64,000 nucleotides of DNA from Rivularia sp. PCC 7116. GTDB lineage: Bacteria > Cyanobacteriota > Cyanobacteriia > Cyanobacteriales > Nostocaceae. The notes beneath the pieces are model-generated. The model made no database searches. It saw only the letters and a list, made by a program, of their open reading frames with translations, and was not told the DNA's origin. The position numbers and the translations under genes are program-made. Positions 53,184-63,256 of this stretch are shown here, piece after piece (within the stretch, counting starts at the first letter, position 1; every line of letters begins with the position of its first letter). The stretch covers positions 7,225,001 through 7,289,000 of the forward strand of contig NC_019678.1 of NCBI RefSeq assembly GCF_000316665.1. The letters are read 5' to 3'.

Positions 53184-54449
53184 ATGAAACCCCAAAACTT
53201 TGAAGAAAGTTTAATTTGGTACGTAATTATCGGCACCTATGTTATTTACGCATTGGGGCTGGTGTTTCCCGTTTATTCTTCATTAGCTTGGATATTAAGC
53301 GGATATTTAGTTTTTAAGCTTTTGCTGCAAACCAAGACAACTCCAGTAGAAGAAAAAATTACTGTTCCCTGGCTAACTTGGCTCTGGGGAATTTGCTCGT
53401 TAATTACCTTAGTTGCCACCTACGTAGGTATCACAGATTTTAACTTAGGAACAAACGCTCTTTTGAGGTCTATCTTAGGTTGGTTGACGAGTACGGCAAT
53501 CATCCCATTATTTTTATTAAGTGGATGTTTAAATATTAGACCGCAATTGATTTATCGAGCCGTATGTATACTGTGTTTGCAAAGTTTAGTCGCAATTCCT
53601 ATTGCCTATGCAGCTTATGCAGCCAACTTACCGGATATTCTTTATACCTCCCCTATTGAAAGATTGATTCAAAATGGTCCTATTTTTCACAACGTAGGCT
53701 TTTACACTTCCGATTATGGAGCCGATAACGTTCGCTTATTTCTATTTACTCCCTGGTGTCCGGCTTTAGGTCTTGTTAGCAACGTATACTTTTTTATGGC
53801 GCTTCAAGAGTCGAATAAAAAGTGGAAATACATTGGCATAATTGGAGCGATCGCGATGAATATTGTCTCACTTTCCCGAGCGGCTTTGATTTCTTTACCG
53901 TTAGTGTTAATAGTTCTTTGGGGCTTAAGAAACTTTACTCGTCCTCTGGTGCAAATTGCAGCCGGACTAATTTGTTTTACTGCTGGAATTTTTAGTAGCC
54001 CTTTAAGCAATGCTGCTACAGAATTTATCGATTCATTTCACAAGTCTAGAGCCGATTCTTCAAGAGTTCGTGCTGCTTTACAAAGGGTAGGAATCGAGGC
54101 TTGGAAAGAAGCTCCGATTTGGGGGCACGGAGTTCAAAAACCAGGACCACCAGTTTTAGCAAATTTACCCATCGGCTCTCATCATACCTGGATCGGGCTG
54201 TTATATACAAAAGGATTAGTTGGTTTTATGGCTTTATTTGTCCCCGTACTGCTTAGTTTATTAGACTTATTTATTAAGGCAGAACATAGTAAAATTGCCG
54301 AAACATCTTTTAGCATTTTACTGATATTGATTTTGTTTTCATTTGGAGAGCAAATAGATATTTTGGGCTATATTATTTGGCCGGGTTTGATAATTATGGG
54401 GATTGCTTTTAAACAAAAAATTAGAAAGCCAGTTTTTGTATTCTCTTGA
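53184..54449 (+). CDS. O-antigen ligase/Wzy-like polysaccharide polymerase
   Basis: A 421-residue membrane protein with ten or more hydrophobic helices and the layout of the Wzy/WaaL family: a large central periplasmic loop (about 150-210 and 290-330) with RADSSRVRAALQRVG and APIWGHGVQKPG, then SHHTWIGLLYTKGLVG, the conserved ligase/polymerase segment with a key His. It joins repeat units or attaches the polymer to a carrier at the periplasmic side. It sits 12 bases after the chain-length gene, which supports a shared operon. Polymerase and ligase cannot be told apart by sequence alone. Confidence 0.82.
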   Translation: MKPQNFEESLIWYVIIGTYVIYALGLVFPVYSSLAWILSGYLVFKLLLQTKTTPVEEKITVPWLTWLWGICSLITLVATYVGITDFNLGTNALLRSILGWLTSTAIIPLFLLSGCLNIRPQLIYRAVCILCLQSLVAIPIAYAAYAANLPDILYTSPIERLIQNGPIFHNVGFYTSDYGADNVRLFLFTPWCPALGLVSNVYFFMALQESNKKWKYIGIIGAIAMNIVSLSRAALISLPLVLIVLWGLRNFTRPLVQIAAGLICFTAGIFSSPLSNAATEFIDSFHKSRADSSRVRAALQRVGIEAWKEAPIWGHGVQKPGPPVLANLPIGSHHTWIGLLYTKGLVGFMALFVPVLLSLLDLFIKAEHSKIAETSFSILLILILFSFGEQIDILGYIIWPGLIIMGIAFKQKIRKPVFVFS

Positions 54450-54803
54450 AATATTATTGTACGTAAAGTTCAAGTAATTCAAATCTAATTTTAATATCTA
54501 TTTCAGTAGTGGTTAATCAATTATCTAGGAATTATATTGAAATATTAAAACCATTTAAGTAGTTTCTGATTGTTTGCAACCGCAGTTGCGTAGGCATGTG
54601 AAAGCAATTAACGATTTCTTCCCTGAAGATATGCTTTTCCTAAAATAATTAACCTTACTTTCAATCGTTATAAATATACAAGTATATTATTTTAAAAAAC
54701 TATCCACTCAAATCTCAGATATTTCTCATTAAAAGAATAAATTATAGTGTTATTATTTTTTTCTAATCAATTAAATAAAGATATAGGAAGTATCTACAGA
54801 TAA
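54450..54803. other. Intergenic gap in the polysaccharide cluster
   Basis: 354 AT-rich bases, nothing recognised. It splits the cluster into at least two transcription units; a promoter for the flippase gene is likely here. No T-run terminator is evident. Confidence 0.45.
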
Positions 54804-56102
54804 ATGATAATTGAAAAGATTAAACAACAGTTATCAAACCAGTTCATTCGTAATATAGGGTGGCTTGGAGGTGCAGAACTAGTAAATCGTGTATTTCGTT
54901 TAGGCGCAACAGTAATATTAGCTCGTGCCTTAACTCCCCAAGATTATGGACTAGCAGCAATTGTTTTAACCATCAATGAATTTACAACGGTTTTTACCCT
55001 CAGAGCCGGGATTGGAGGTAAAATTGTCCAAGCTGATGAAGAAGACGTAGAAGTATTTTGCAATACAGCCTACTGGCTAAACTGGATACTATGCATTTCC
55101 CTATTTGTAATTCAATGTATTGCTGCTTTTCCTATAGCTTGGTGGTATAACGAAGAGAAGCTAATATTACCACTGTGCGTGTATAGTTTAGTCTATTTAA
55201 TGCTACCATTTTTTGCCGTTCATAATGCATTAATTGATAGAGCCAATAGACTCAAAATAACGGCAATCAGCACGGCAATTCAATCAATGCTGAATAACAT
55301 TCTGATTCCAGTATTTGCGCTTTCTGGTATGGGAATGTGGGCTTTAGTATTGCCGGGACTTTTTACTACTCCAGTGTGGATTGTAGTCACTCATCTTAAC
55401 GAGCCTTGGCGACCAAAAATGCATTTAACTTTCAAAAAGTGGAAAGAAATTGTAAATTTTGGTAAAGATGTACTCGGCTACGAACTGTTAGAAAAGCTGC
55501 GAGCAAATATAGATTATTTAATAGTAGGGAGATTATTAGGAGTAGAGGCGTTAGGAATTTACTTTTTTGCTTTCAATGCAGGCTTGGGCATCAGTTTAAA
55601 TGTAATCAATATAATGGTATGGCCTCTTTATCCTCATTTATGTGCTGCCAGACAAAATTTTGCTGAATTCAAGCAAAAATATTTTCACAGCTTGAAAACT
55701 ATTAGCTTGGTTATAGTGCCTTTAGTTCTTCTGCAATCAAGTTTAGCTCCATTTTACGTACCGATTGTGTTTGGTGAGAAGTGGAAAATGGCAGTACCTA
55801 TATTAGTACTAATTTGCCTTTCCGCTATACCCCGCCCCTTCGGTACCGCAGCAGCTTTACTATTACAGTCTTTAGACAAGGCTTGGATAAATTTACGCTG
55901 GAGTGTAATTTTTACTGGGATATTTATCGCTTCAATATTTATTGGTATGCAGTGGGGAATTCTTGGGGTAGCAGTATCTGTATTAATTTCTCATACCTTA
56001 GCAATGCCAATATTTACAGTATGGGCAACAAAATTAGTTTTTGCAAAAAACTCAACAGAATTTACAGAAATAAAACCAAAAATAAAGTCTTCTAAACATT
56101 AG
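54804..56102 (+). CDS. Wzx-type oligosaccharide flippase
   Basis: A 432-residue polytopic membrane protein of the MOP superfamily. It begins IGWLGGAELVNRVFRLGATVILARALTPQDYG, the signature opening of polysaccharide flippases, and has about 12 hydrophobic helices. It moves lipid-linked repeat units across the inner membrane for polymerisation by a Wzy-like enzyme, such as the one encoded upstream. The charge-rich loop VNFGKDVLGYELLEKLRANIDYLIVGRLLG is also typical of the family. Confidence 0.88.
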   Translation: MIIEKIKQQLSNQFIRNIGWLGGAELVNRVFRLGATVILARALTPQDYGLAAIVLTINEFTTVFTLRAGIGGKIVQADEEDVEVFCNTAYWLNWILCISLFVIQCIAAFPIAWWYNEEKLILPLCVYSLVYLMLPFFAVHNALIDRANRLKITAISTAIQSMLNNILIPVFALSGMGMWALVLPGLFTTPVWIVVTHLNEPWRPKMHLTFKKWKEIVNFGKDVLGYELLEKLRANIDYLIVGRLLGVEALGIYFFAFNAGLGISLNVINIMVWPLYPHLCAARQNFAEFKQKYFHSLKTISLVIVPLVLLQSSLAPFYVPIVFGEKWKMAVPILVLICLSAIPRPFGTAAALLLQSLDKAWINLRWSVIFTGIFIASIFIGMQWGILGVAVSVLISHTLAMPIFTVWATKLVFAKNSTEFTEIKPKIKSSKH

Positions 56103-56155
56103 AATCTGGCAAATCTTAAAGTCTCGTTCAAATTTATTAAATTTATCAAATTATC

Positions 56156-57097
56156 ATGAGTGCTGCATTTACAGTTGTTATGCCAGCTTATAACGCTGCT
56201 GCATACCTACCACAAACAATTGAATCGGTTCTAAATCAAAGTTTTACTGACTTTGAATTAATCATTATCGATGATGGCTCTACCGACAATACCCCAGTAA
56301 TCGCCTATCACTACAAGAGAAAAGATCCAAGAATTAAACTTTTATTTCAAGCCAATCAAGGAGTCTCTGCAACTCGTAATCAAGGCATAAATCACTCCAA
56401 TTCCAAGTACATTGCTTTTATAGACGCTGACGATAGATGGTTACCCAATCATCTGAAGCTACATTTTGAGCATTTGGAACAAAATGACAGTTTAGGAGTT
56501 AGCTATGCAAAAGTAGAGTTCTTACATCCTGATGGTAAGCATACCGGAAAAATTGCTAGAGGACGTTTAACTAAGCTACAGCCCCAACATTTTTTATATG
56601 AAAACCCGACGATGACTGTATCAAATGTTGTGGTACGCAACCAAGTATTTGAAGATGTTGGCTGCTTCGACTGTGACATGAACTACTCAGAAGATATGGA
56701 TTTACTGTTTCGAGTAGCCTGTAGCCAATGGCAAATTGAAGGTATCGACCGTGTCTTAATAGAGTATAGAACGACACAGGGAGGACTGTCTTCACAGCTT
56801 TACAAAATGGAAGAGGGTTGGGAAACTTTAATGGCTAAAGCTAAATTAAGGGCACCCAAACTAATCGAGCAACATTATTCCAAAGCCAGAAGCAACCATT
56901 TACGCTATCTCGCTCGTAGAGCTTTTCGCTTAAACCTCTCCCCTCAGGTTGCAGTCGATTTTTTAAATCGAGCATTGAACTCAGATTGGCAATTAGTAAT
57001 GAGGGAACCAGGTACAACTTTAGTTACAATCCTCGCAGTCTACGGCTCTTTAGCCCTAAAGTATGTAAACTTACGTAAATTTGCTCAATCTTCATGA
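56156..57097 (+). CDS. Family 2 glycosyltransferase
   Basis: A 313-residue GT-A fold enzyme. It starts FTVVMPAYNAAAYLPQTIESVLNQSFTDFELIIIDDGSTDNTP, the GT2 nucleotide-sugar site, with the metal-binding DAD-like motif in AFIDADDRWLP and a later catalytic region around NYSEDMDLLFR. It adds one sugar to a lipid-linked repeat unit on the cytoplasmic side; the sugar is unknown. It lies 53 bases after the flippase gene, probably in the same unit, and is the first of three GT2 enzymes in the cluster. Confidence 0.9.
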   Translation: MSAAFTVVMPAYNAAAYLPQTIESVLNQSFTDFELIIIDDGSTDNTPVIAYHYKRKDPRIKLLFQANQGVSATRNQGINHSNSKYIAFIDADDRWLPNHLKLHFEHLEQNDSLGVSYAKVEFLHPDGKHTGKIARGRLTKLQPQHFLYENPTMTVSNVVVRNQVFEDVGCFDCDMNYSEDMDLLFRVACSQWQIEGIDRVLIEYRTTQGGLSSQLYKMEEGWETLMAKAKLRAPKLIEQHYSKARSNHLRYLARRAFRLNLSPQVAVDFLNRALNSDWQLVMREPGTTLVTILAVYGSLALKYVNLRKFAQSS

Positions 57098-57200
57098 AAA
57101 TTAGATTAAAACTTTACCTTTTTTACATATGTTCGCTGCAATACATCTTTTTTTCTTGTATTATTTGTAACAGTATGATTTATAAATAAAACTAACTGAT

Positions 57201-58199
57201 ATGAAAGTATGCTATTTAATTCAAACTTATAAAAATCCGGAACAGATTTATAGACTTGTTAAATTGATTAAAAGCACTACCTCAAATTCATTTGTAATCA
57301 TTAGCCATAATTTCAAAAGTTGTAGTTTAAACACTAGCTTATTTAAGAGGCTAAAGAATGTAGAGGTTATTCCCAATAATGGGGTCATGATGGGAAGTTT
57401 TGCTATTATTCAAGGTTTTTTTGATGCAATTAGTTGGCTATTAAATCATCAAATCAAATTTGACTGGTTGATTAATTTAACAGGTCAAGATTATCCAACA
57501 CAGCCTCTTTCTAAAATTGAAAATTTTTTATCAAAGACTAATTACGATGGTTTTGTAGAATATTTTGATGTTTATTCCAAGCAAAGTCCTTGGAGTAAAA
57601 AAGTTGTGAATACCAGATACTTATATAGTTATAAGCATTTCCAGGACTACTTATCTTATCGGCAGAAGTATGTATTAAAACCAATTAAGTACATAGTTAA
57701 TAGTTGTCAGCCATTTGTGAGATTAGATTATTCCTATGGATTAATCATTGGAGTGAAAAACTTTTATAATTTATTTGATAAAAATTTCACTTGTTATGGA
57801 GGTTCTTTTTTTGTCACAATTTCTGACAAGTGTGCTATATATTTGAATAATTTTATTCGCGAACAACCTCAAATTTTAAGCTATTACAAAAAGACTTTTA
57901 TTCCAGAAGAGTCTCTAATACAAACTATTTTAGTAAATAGTAGAAAATTCAATTTATGCAATAGAAACTATCGTTATGCAGATTTTTCAGGTAGTCGTCA
58001 CGGACACCCGCGTATACTAACCAGTAAAGATTTTCACGCTTTAAGCAATGATAATATTCATTTTGCTCGTAAATTTGACCCCAAAATTGATAGCGAAATT
58101 CTCAATAAACTAGACCGTAGAATACTCACCAACAAAGACATCCATGTAAATATAAAATTCAATGAAATTATGCCTGCTACTAAATACATAAAAGTGTAA
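57201..58199 (+). CDS. GT14-type beta-N-acetylglucosaminyltransferase-like protein
   Basis: A 332-residue protein of the core-2/I-branching (GT14) type: KVCYLIQTYKNPEQIYRLVKLI, the LINLTGQDYPTQPLSKIENFL segment that marks the family, YDGFVEYFDV, and a C-terminal PEESLIQTILVNS region with the conserved Glu. It probably adds an N-acetylglucosamine or a xylose branch to the repeat unit. Compared with its neighbours the coding sequence is noticeably AT-rich and Asn/Lys/Tyr-rich, which could reflect transfer, but this is a weak sign. Confidence 0.82.
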   Translation: MKVCYLIQTYKNPEQIYRLVKLIKSTTSNSFVIISHNFKSCSLNTSLFKRLKNVEVIPNNGVMMGSFAIIQGFFDAISWLLNHQIKFDWLINLTGQDYPTQPLSKIENFLSKTNYDGFVEYFDVYSKQSPWSKKVVNTRYLYSYKHFQDYLSYRQKYVLKPIKYIVNSCQPFVRLDYSYGLIIGVKNFYNLFDKNFTCYGGSFFVTISDKCAIYLNNFIREQPQILSYYKKTFIPEESLIQTILVNSRKFNLCNRNYRYADFSGSRHGHPRILTSKDFHALSNDNIHFARKFDPKIDSEILNKLDRRILTNKDIHVNIKFNEIMPATKYIKV

Positions 58200-58419
58200 A
58201 ATTATTATGTGCAGTATATTAAAATATCAGATTATCGCGAATAAGCCACCGTAGATTTTAACTTTCTATTAAACCATTTTTAATCAAGCAATGGCAGTTG
58301 CGAGTGGAGCGTTTAGGAAAGAAAACGATTCGCTCGCAATTAACTTTTTATGGCTAACGCATTGTATAATCATTAATGAAAAAAAATTCCATACAAGTAT
58401 TTTATACCGGTAAATTATA

Positions 58420-59394
58420 ATGCCTATAATTTCAGTTGTTGTACCGGCTTATAATTCTCAAAGTACAATTCTAGAAACAATTGATTCAGTTTTAGGGCAA
58501 ACTTTTTCTGATTTTGAGCTCATAGTTATTAATGATGGTTCGACTGATAATACCCTAGAGATTTTGACATCTGTAAAAGATACAAGATTAAAGGTTTATT
58601 CCTATCCAAATGGAGGTTTACCAGCAGCTAGAAATCGAGGTATTGCTAGAGCCTCAGGAGAATTTATATCTTTTATCGATGCAGATGATTTGTGGACTCC
58701 CGATAAATTAGAACTGCAAATTCAAGCTTTACAAAAAAATCCCTCGGCGGGAGTAGCTTATAGTTGGACAATTTGTATGGGTAATAATGGCGAGTCATTC
58801 CACCCTGGCGTATCTGAAAGTTATCAAGGTAATGTTTATGCAAATTTATTAGTAGGCAACTTCATTGCCAGCGGTTCAAACGTACTTCTTCGTAAAGAAA
58901 CCATTGAATCCGCAGGCTATTTTGACGAAAGCCTGAAATCATCAGAAGACTGGGATTATTGGTTGCGATTAGCGCCAAAGTGGGATTTCGTAGTTGTCCC
59001 CAAACCGCAAATTATTTACCGACTATCTTCTGGGGCTATGTCTAGCAATCTTGATGTGATGGAAAAATATCAAACTCTGGTGTTAAAAAGAGCTTTTGAA
59101 TTGGCACCTGCACAGCTACATCATTTAAAGAATCGGGGTTTTGCTTACATCTATTTATTTATGACACGACTTTATTTGAGTCGAGCTAATAATGCCAAAG
59201 TTCTAAAACAAGCTACTCAAAAATTATGGAAGGCAATTCGTTTATCTCCAAACATATTAATGAGTAAAGAAGCTTTGTTGTTGATAATCAAGGTGACTCT
59301 ATTGCGAATTATATCTCCAAAAATTGCTGCTAATATTTTAAGCAAAACTATTAGAGTTCGTAAAGCTGCCGACCCCAGATTGCAGGCTAATTAA
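58420..59394 (+). CDS. Family 2 glycosyltransferase
   Basis: A 324-residue GT2 enzyme: ISVVVPAYNSQSTILETIDSVLGQTFSDFELIVINDGSTDNT, then FISFIDADDLWTPDKLELQ, and the later KSSEDWDYWLRLAPKW region (ED-W catalytic segment). It is closely related in layout to the GT2 at 56156-57097. It probably adds another sugar to the same lipid-linked unit. The 220-base gap upstream contains an imperfect TTGCGAG/CTCGCAA hairpin without T-run. Confidence 0.9.
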   Translation: MPIISVVVPAYNSQSTILETIDSVLGQTFSDFELIVINDGSTDNTLEILTSVKDTRLKVYSYPNGGLPAARNRGIARASGEFISFIDADDLWTPDKLELQIQALQKNPSAGVAYSWTICMGNNGESFHPGVSESYQGNVYANLLVGNFIASGSNVLLRKETIESAGYFDESLKSSEDWDYWLRLAPKWDFVVVPKPQIIYRLSSGAMSSNLDVMEKYQTLVLKRAFELAPAQLHHLKNRGFAYIYLFMTRLYLSRANNAKVLKQATQKLWKAIRLSPNILMSKEALLLIIKVTLLRIISPKIAANILSKTIRVRKAADPRLQAN

Positions 59395-59568
59395 ACCAGG
59401 AGCTATTAATTGCGAGTTTGAAGTCAATTCCTTGAATTAAATATATTATCCGATTGGGTAATTAGCTAGCTATATATAAGTGAAAATCAAAAATAATTAG
59501 AACCGATATTGTTAGCTTCTGCTAGTATTTGCCGTTACATCTACCAATTAGTTATGAATCAGGAAACC

Positions 59569-60603
59569 ATGAGTAAAAAAGCATCTGTCATTATTCCGCT
59601 ATACAATGCAGAAAAGTATATTAAAACAACTTTACAGTCTATTTTAGACCAAACATACAAAAATCTAGAAGTAATCATTGTTGATGATGAATCTCCCGAT
59701 AATAGCGTTGCAGTTTGTCAGCAATTTACTGATTCTAGAGTCAAAATTGTTCATCAAAAGAATCGAGGTTTAGCTGGTTCTAGAAATACAGGCATCCGTC
59801 ATGTTGAAGGAGAATATATCGCTTTTATGGATGCCGATGATATTTGGCTACCAGAAAAGCTAGAAAAGCATATAAATCATTTAGAAAGAAATCCGGAAAT
59901 AGGAGTTAGCTTTAGTCGTTCTGCTTTTATAGATGAACAAGATAAACCTTTAGGTATATACCAAATCACCAAACTTCAAGATATAACTCCCCTAGATATT
60001 CTTTGTCGGAGTCCTATTGGTAATGGTTCGGCAGCTGTTTTCAAGAAAGCTGTTTTTGAAGATATTAAATTTCACGATAATCTTTATGGATATGTTGAAG
60101 ATTATTATTTCGACGATACATTTGCACTTTCTGAAGATATAGAATGTTGGTTAAGAATAGCCCTTACCACTAACTGGAAATTTGCCGGTTTAGCTCAACC
60201 ATTAACTCTTTATCGAGTCCATTCACAAGGATTATCAACCAATCTCAAAGTGATGCTAGATACTAGGGAAAAACTATTTGAAAAAACTAGCTCTTATGCC
60301 CCAGAAGGAATGGCAAGTTGGATCAAACCAGCTAGAGCTTATCATCAAAGATATGTAGCTAGAAGAGCAGTTACGATAAATAAAGGATTTTTAGCTTTAA
60401 AATTGATGTGTCGCTCTATTTGGAATTACTGGCGCATCATAATTGAAGATTTTCAGCGTACTTTTGAAACTATTGCTGCTGCAATTTTACTTTGTATCGT
60501 ACCGCAGCCTTTGTACGATAAAGTCAAATCGGTAGCCTTGAAAATAGTTGGAAGCTTTCAACAGAAAAGTATAGATAAAGACAAGTTGAGAGAAGCATCG
60601 TAA
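59569..60603 (+). CDS. Family 2 glycosyltransferase
   Basis: A third GT2 enzyme of about 345 residues: KASVIIPLYNAEKYIKTTLQSILDQTYKNLEVIIVDDESPDNS, YIAFMDADDIWLPEKLEKH, and the ED-IECWLRIALTTNW catalytic segment, then a helical C-terminal part with a hydrophobic stretch (FETIAAAILLCIVPQPL) that may hold it to the membrane. The start at 59569 is preferred because CAGGAAA precedes it; the frame is open upstream to a TTG at 59509, and an ATG at 59554 is a further option. Followed by the STAS gene. Confidence 0.88.
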   Translation: MSKKASVIIPLYNAEKYIKTTLQSILDQTYKNLEVIIVDDESPDNSVAVCQQFTDSRVKIVHQKNRGLAGSRNTGIRHVEGEYIAFMDADDIWLPEKLEKHINHLERNPEIGVSFSRSAFIDEQDKPLGIYQITKLQDITPLDILCRSPIGNGSAAVFKKAVFEDIKFHDNLYGYVEDYYFDDTFALSEDIECWLRIALTTNWKFAGLAQPLTLYRVHSQGLSTNLKVMLDTREKLFEKTSSYAPEGMASWIKPARAYHQRYVARRAVTINKGFLALKLMCRSIWNYWRIIIEDFQRTFETIAAAILLCIVPQPLYDKVKSVALKIVGSFQQKSIDKDKLREAS

Positions 60604-60712
60604 AAAACTAACTAAAAGCTTAATTATCTTTCTTAGTGTAGATATACCAGGTTACTAAATATTGTTTACTAGTAATCATCTATTGCCAATCAATAATTAC
60701 CACTAACCTAAT

Positions 60713-61045
60713 ATGCAAACTATACTTGAAAGTCAAAAGTTCACAATTGTAAAACTCCAAAATTCAATTACAGCAGCTAATGCTTACCAGATTGAAAGAA
60801 AAATCACTACTGTATTAAGAGAAAACTCGCATCTGAATATATTAGTTGATTTGCGCCAAGTCGAATTTATGGATAGTTCTGGATTGATGGCATTGATGTC
60901 AAGCTGCAAGTTAGCTCAAAGCTTACAAAAACGCTTTAGTCTTTGCTCGGTTTCCAATTCTTTGAAAATAATTATTGAACTAACTCAACTTGATAATGTG
61001 TTTGAAATATTTGAATCTGAAGCCAAATATAGAGAGACGCTGTAA
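60713..61045 (+). CDS. STAS-domain anti-sigma-factor-antagonist-like protein
   Basis: A 110-residue single STAS domain: ILVDLRQVEFMDSSGLMALMSSCKLAQ is the family core, with the phosphorylatable Ser at 55 or 56 in MDSSGL. The rest (FTIVKLQNSITAANAY; LCSVSNSLKIIIELTQLDNVFEIFES) fits the fold. Such proteins work in partner-switching circuits with a Ser kinase/anti-sigma factor and a PP2C phosphatase, neither of which is encoded in the window. In filamentous cyanobacteria related circuits control motility and polysaccharide secretion, so a regulatory role in this cluster is plausible. It lies between a glycosyltransferase and the Asp-box protein gene on the same strand. Confidence 0.88.
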   Translation: MQTILESQKFTIVKLQNSITAANAYQIERKITTVLRENSHLNILVDLRQVEFMDSSGLMALMSSCKLAQSLQKRFSLCSVSNSLKIIIELTQLDNVFEIFESEAKYRETL

Positions 61046-61073
61046 TCAAGAGATCTAATTTTTGATTAAAACA

Positions 61074-63236
61074 ATGCGTTTCTGCAATTTATTTAATGCT
61101 CGTCAGGGTAAAATATTTGGCATAGCCTTTCTCGCTTTCCTAACTGCATTTTCCTTTCAATTTTTCTTTAATTCCGATCGAGTTGTTCGTAGCTTATCCC
61201 ATCAAGCTACTATCGCTAAAAGTCTTTACCGGCATTACCCTTCTTTAGGTAATAGCAATGTTGCCATAGGTGGGGGAGGTTATGTCACCGGGATATATAT
61301 TCATCCGAAACAGCGCAATTTGGTTTATATTAAAACCGATATTGGCGGCTTTTATCGCTGGAATGCTGTTAACTCAAGTTGGATACCGCTTAACGAACAA
61401 CTGTCTTTGGCTAATAGCAATTATTACGGGGGCGAGGCTTTAGCACTTGACCCGAAAGACCCTAATATTATATACATTGCTGTAGGCAAATATACCGCCG
61501 ATTGGTGGCAACATCAAGGAACAATTCTCAAATCTTTAGATAAGGGGAGAACTTGGATTAAGCTCAATATTGACCTAAAAATGGGCGGCAACGAATCGCA
61601 AAGATGGACGGGTGAAAGATTAGCGGTTAATCCTTTCAACTCCCAAAATCTGTTTTTTGGTTCGCGTCAAGATGGATTATGGAAATCTTATAATGCTGGC
61701 AAGACTTGGGTAAAAGTCAAGTCATTCCCTAATCTCAAAGATGATATCGGCATTAACGCCATTGCTTTCGATAAATACAACAAAGGCACTATTTATGCCC
61801 TTGCTCACAAACATGGAGTGTATAAATCTACAGATACGGGCAATAGCTGGGTAAAAATGGCTGATAGTCCCGCTCAAGTCAACCGTATTGCCATCGCTAG
61901 TAAGGGTTCTTTGTACCTAACTCATGCTGGTGGTGTAAGTAAGTTTGTCAAAGGAAACTGGCAAGATATTACGCCTCTTGGGAACCAAATAGCTTTCAAT
62001 GCTGTTACCGTTAACCCCAATAATCAGAGTGATGTCATAGTCGCTACCTATACTGATGCCTATACAGAGATTTTCCGTTCTGTAAATGGTGGGAGTAAAT
62101 GGACTCAAGTTAAACGTCAGGCGAACAATACGGTATCTTGGTGGTCTGACTATATGAACTCAAAACCTTCTATAGCAAGTATCGAATTTGACCCTTGGAC
62201 TAAAAATAGAGTTTGGTTAACGGATTGGTATGGAATATGGCGAACAGATAATATCAATCGCAATCGGGTTGTATGGACAAATTATCAGAAAGGACATGAA
62301 GAAGTTGTCACCTTTACCTTGGTTTCAACACCTTCGGGAGCATTAATCAGCGGCTTGGCAGATGTTGAAGGGTTTTATCATGACAGGGGACTACTGAAAT
62401 ATCCTTCCAAAATGTTAAGCACTAAACCTCATGATTTTCAGGATACTTACAGCATTGCTTATAGCCAAAAAAATCCTTTGATAATGGTGCGTGTCGGGGG
62501 TAGCCGTCATAACAACACCTATAGCGGCGCGACTTCAAGCGATGGTGGAAAAACCTGGAAGAAATTTCCTAGCTTTCCGGCGAATCAAATGGCAACGCGA
62601 GTTGCGATGTCTGCAAGCAATCCAAATCTATTCGTTGTCACCCTTAGTGGCAATCAACCTCTGCGAACTGTAAACGCTGGTGTTTCTTGGCTTCCGGTTA
62701 CTGGCTTACCGAATGGCTTCAAGGGTAATTGGAATTGGACGCAACCCTTAGTTGCAGACAAAGTTGATGGCAACTTATTCTACTACTACGCCAATGGCAA
62801 AGTTTATCGCAGCGACAACGGTGGTAAATCTTTTACGGCTGTTTCGACATCACTGCCTTCTTCTGATTGGCATTCTCTTAAAACAGGCTCCGGAGTCAAA
62901 GGGGAATTGTGGCTGAGCTTAGACAAACAAGGGCTTTACCATTCAATCGATGCAGGCGATCGCTTTACTCAAATTTCAGGAGTAAAGAGAGCATATTTGA
63001 TTGCATTAGGCAAACCCAAAATCGGAAGTAAGGGTAACGCAATTTATTTATACGGAGAAATCATTGACAAAGGCAAAGGCATATTTCGCTCTTTAGATAA
63101 TGGTAAAACTTGGCAAAGAATAGGCAATAAAAATAAACCTATCGGTAACGATCCAAATGTTATGGAAGCTAGCTCTACAGAGTTTGGTTTAGTTTTTATT
63201 GGTACTAACGGTAGAGGAATTTACTACGGTAAATAA
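61074..63236 (+). CDS. Asp-box (BNR) repeat surface or periplasmic protein, possible glycosidase
   Basis: A 720-residue protein with an N-terminal hydrophobic segment (IFGIAFLAFLTAFSFQFFF) acting as signal or anchor. The rest is a beta-propeller-like array with nine Asp-box motifs of the form S-x-D-x-G-x-T-W: SLDKGRTW, SYNAGKTW, STDTGNSW, SVNGGSKW, SSDGGKTW, TVNAGVSW, SDNGGKSF, SIDAGDRF and SLDNGKTW. This is the layout of GH74-type xyloglucanases and sortilin-like proteins. In this cluster it could trim or bind the polysaccharide outside the cytoplasm; catalytic acids cannot be identified reliably. Start: ATG 61074 preferred over TTG 61062, four codons earlier. Confidence 0.8.
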   Translation: MRFCNLFNARQGKIFGIAFLAFLTAFSFQFFFNSDRVVRSLSHQATIAKSLYRHYPSLGNSNVAIGGGGYVTGIYIHPKQRNLVYIKTDIGGFYRWNAVNSSWIPLNEQLSLANSNYYGGEALALDPKDPNIIYIAVGKYTADWWQHQGTILKSLDKGRTWIKLNIDLKMGGNESQRWTGERLAVNPFNSQNLFFGSRQDGLWKSYNAGKTWVKVKSFPNLKDDIGINAIAFDKYNKGTIYALAHKHGVYKSTDTGNSWVKMADSPAQVNRIAIASKGSLYLTHAGGVSKFVKGNWQDITPLGNQIAFNAVTVNPNNQSDVIVATYTDAYTEIFRSVNGGSKWTQVKRQANNTVSWWSDYMNSKPSIASIEFDPWTKNRVWLTDWYGIWRTDNINRNRVVWTNYQKGHEEVVTFTLVSTPSGALISGLADVEGFYHDRGLLKYPSKMLSTKPHDFQDTYSIAYSQKNPLIMVRVGGSRHNNTYSGATSSDGGKTWKKFPSFPANQMATRVAMSASNPNLFVVTLSGNQPLRTVNAGVSWLPVTGLPNGFKGNWNWTQPLVADKVDGNLFYYYANGKVYRSDNGGKSFTAVSTSLPSSDWHSLKTGSGVKGELWLSLDKQGLYHSIDAGDRFTQISGVKRAYLIALGKPKIGSKGNAIYLYGEIIDKGKGIFRSLDNGKTWQRIGNKNKPIGNDPNVMEASSTEFGLVFIGTNGRGIYYGK

Positions 63237-63256
63237 TTCAAATTTAATACAACAAA

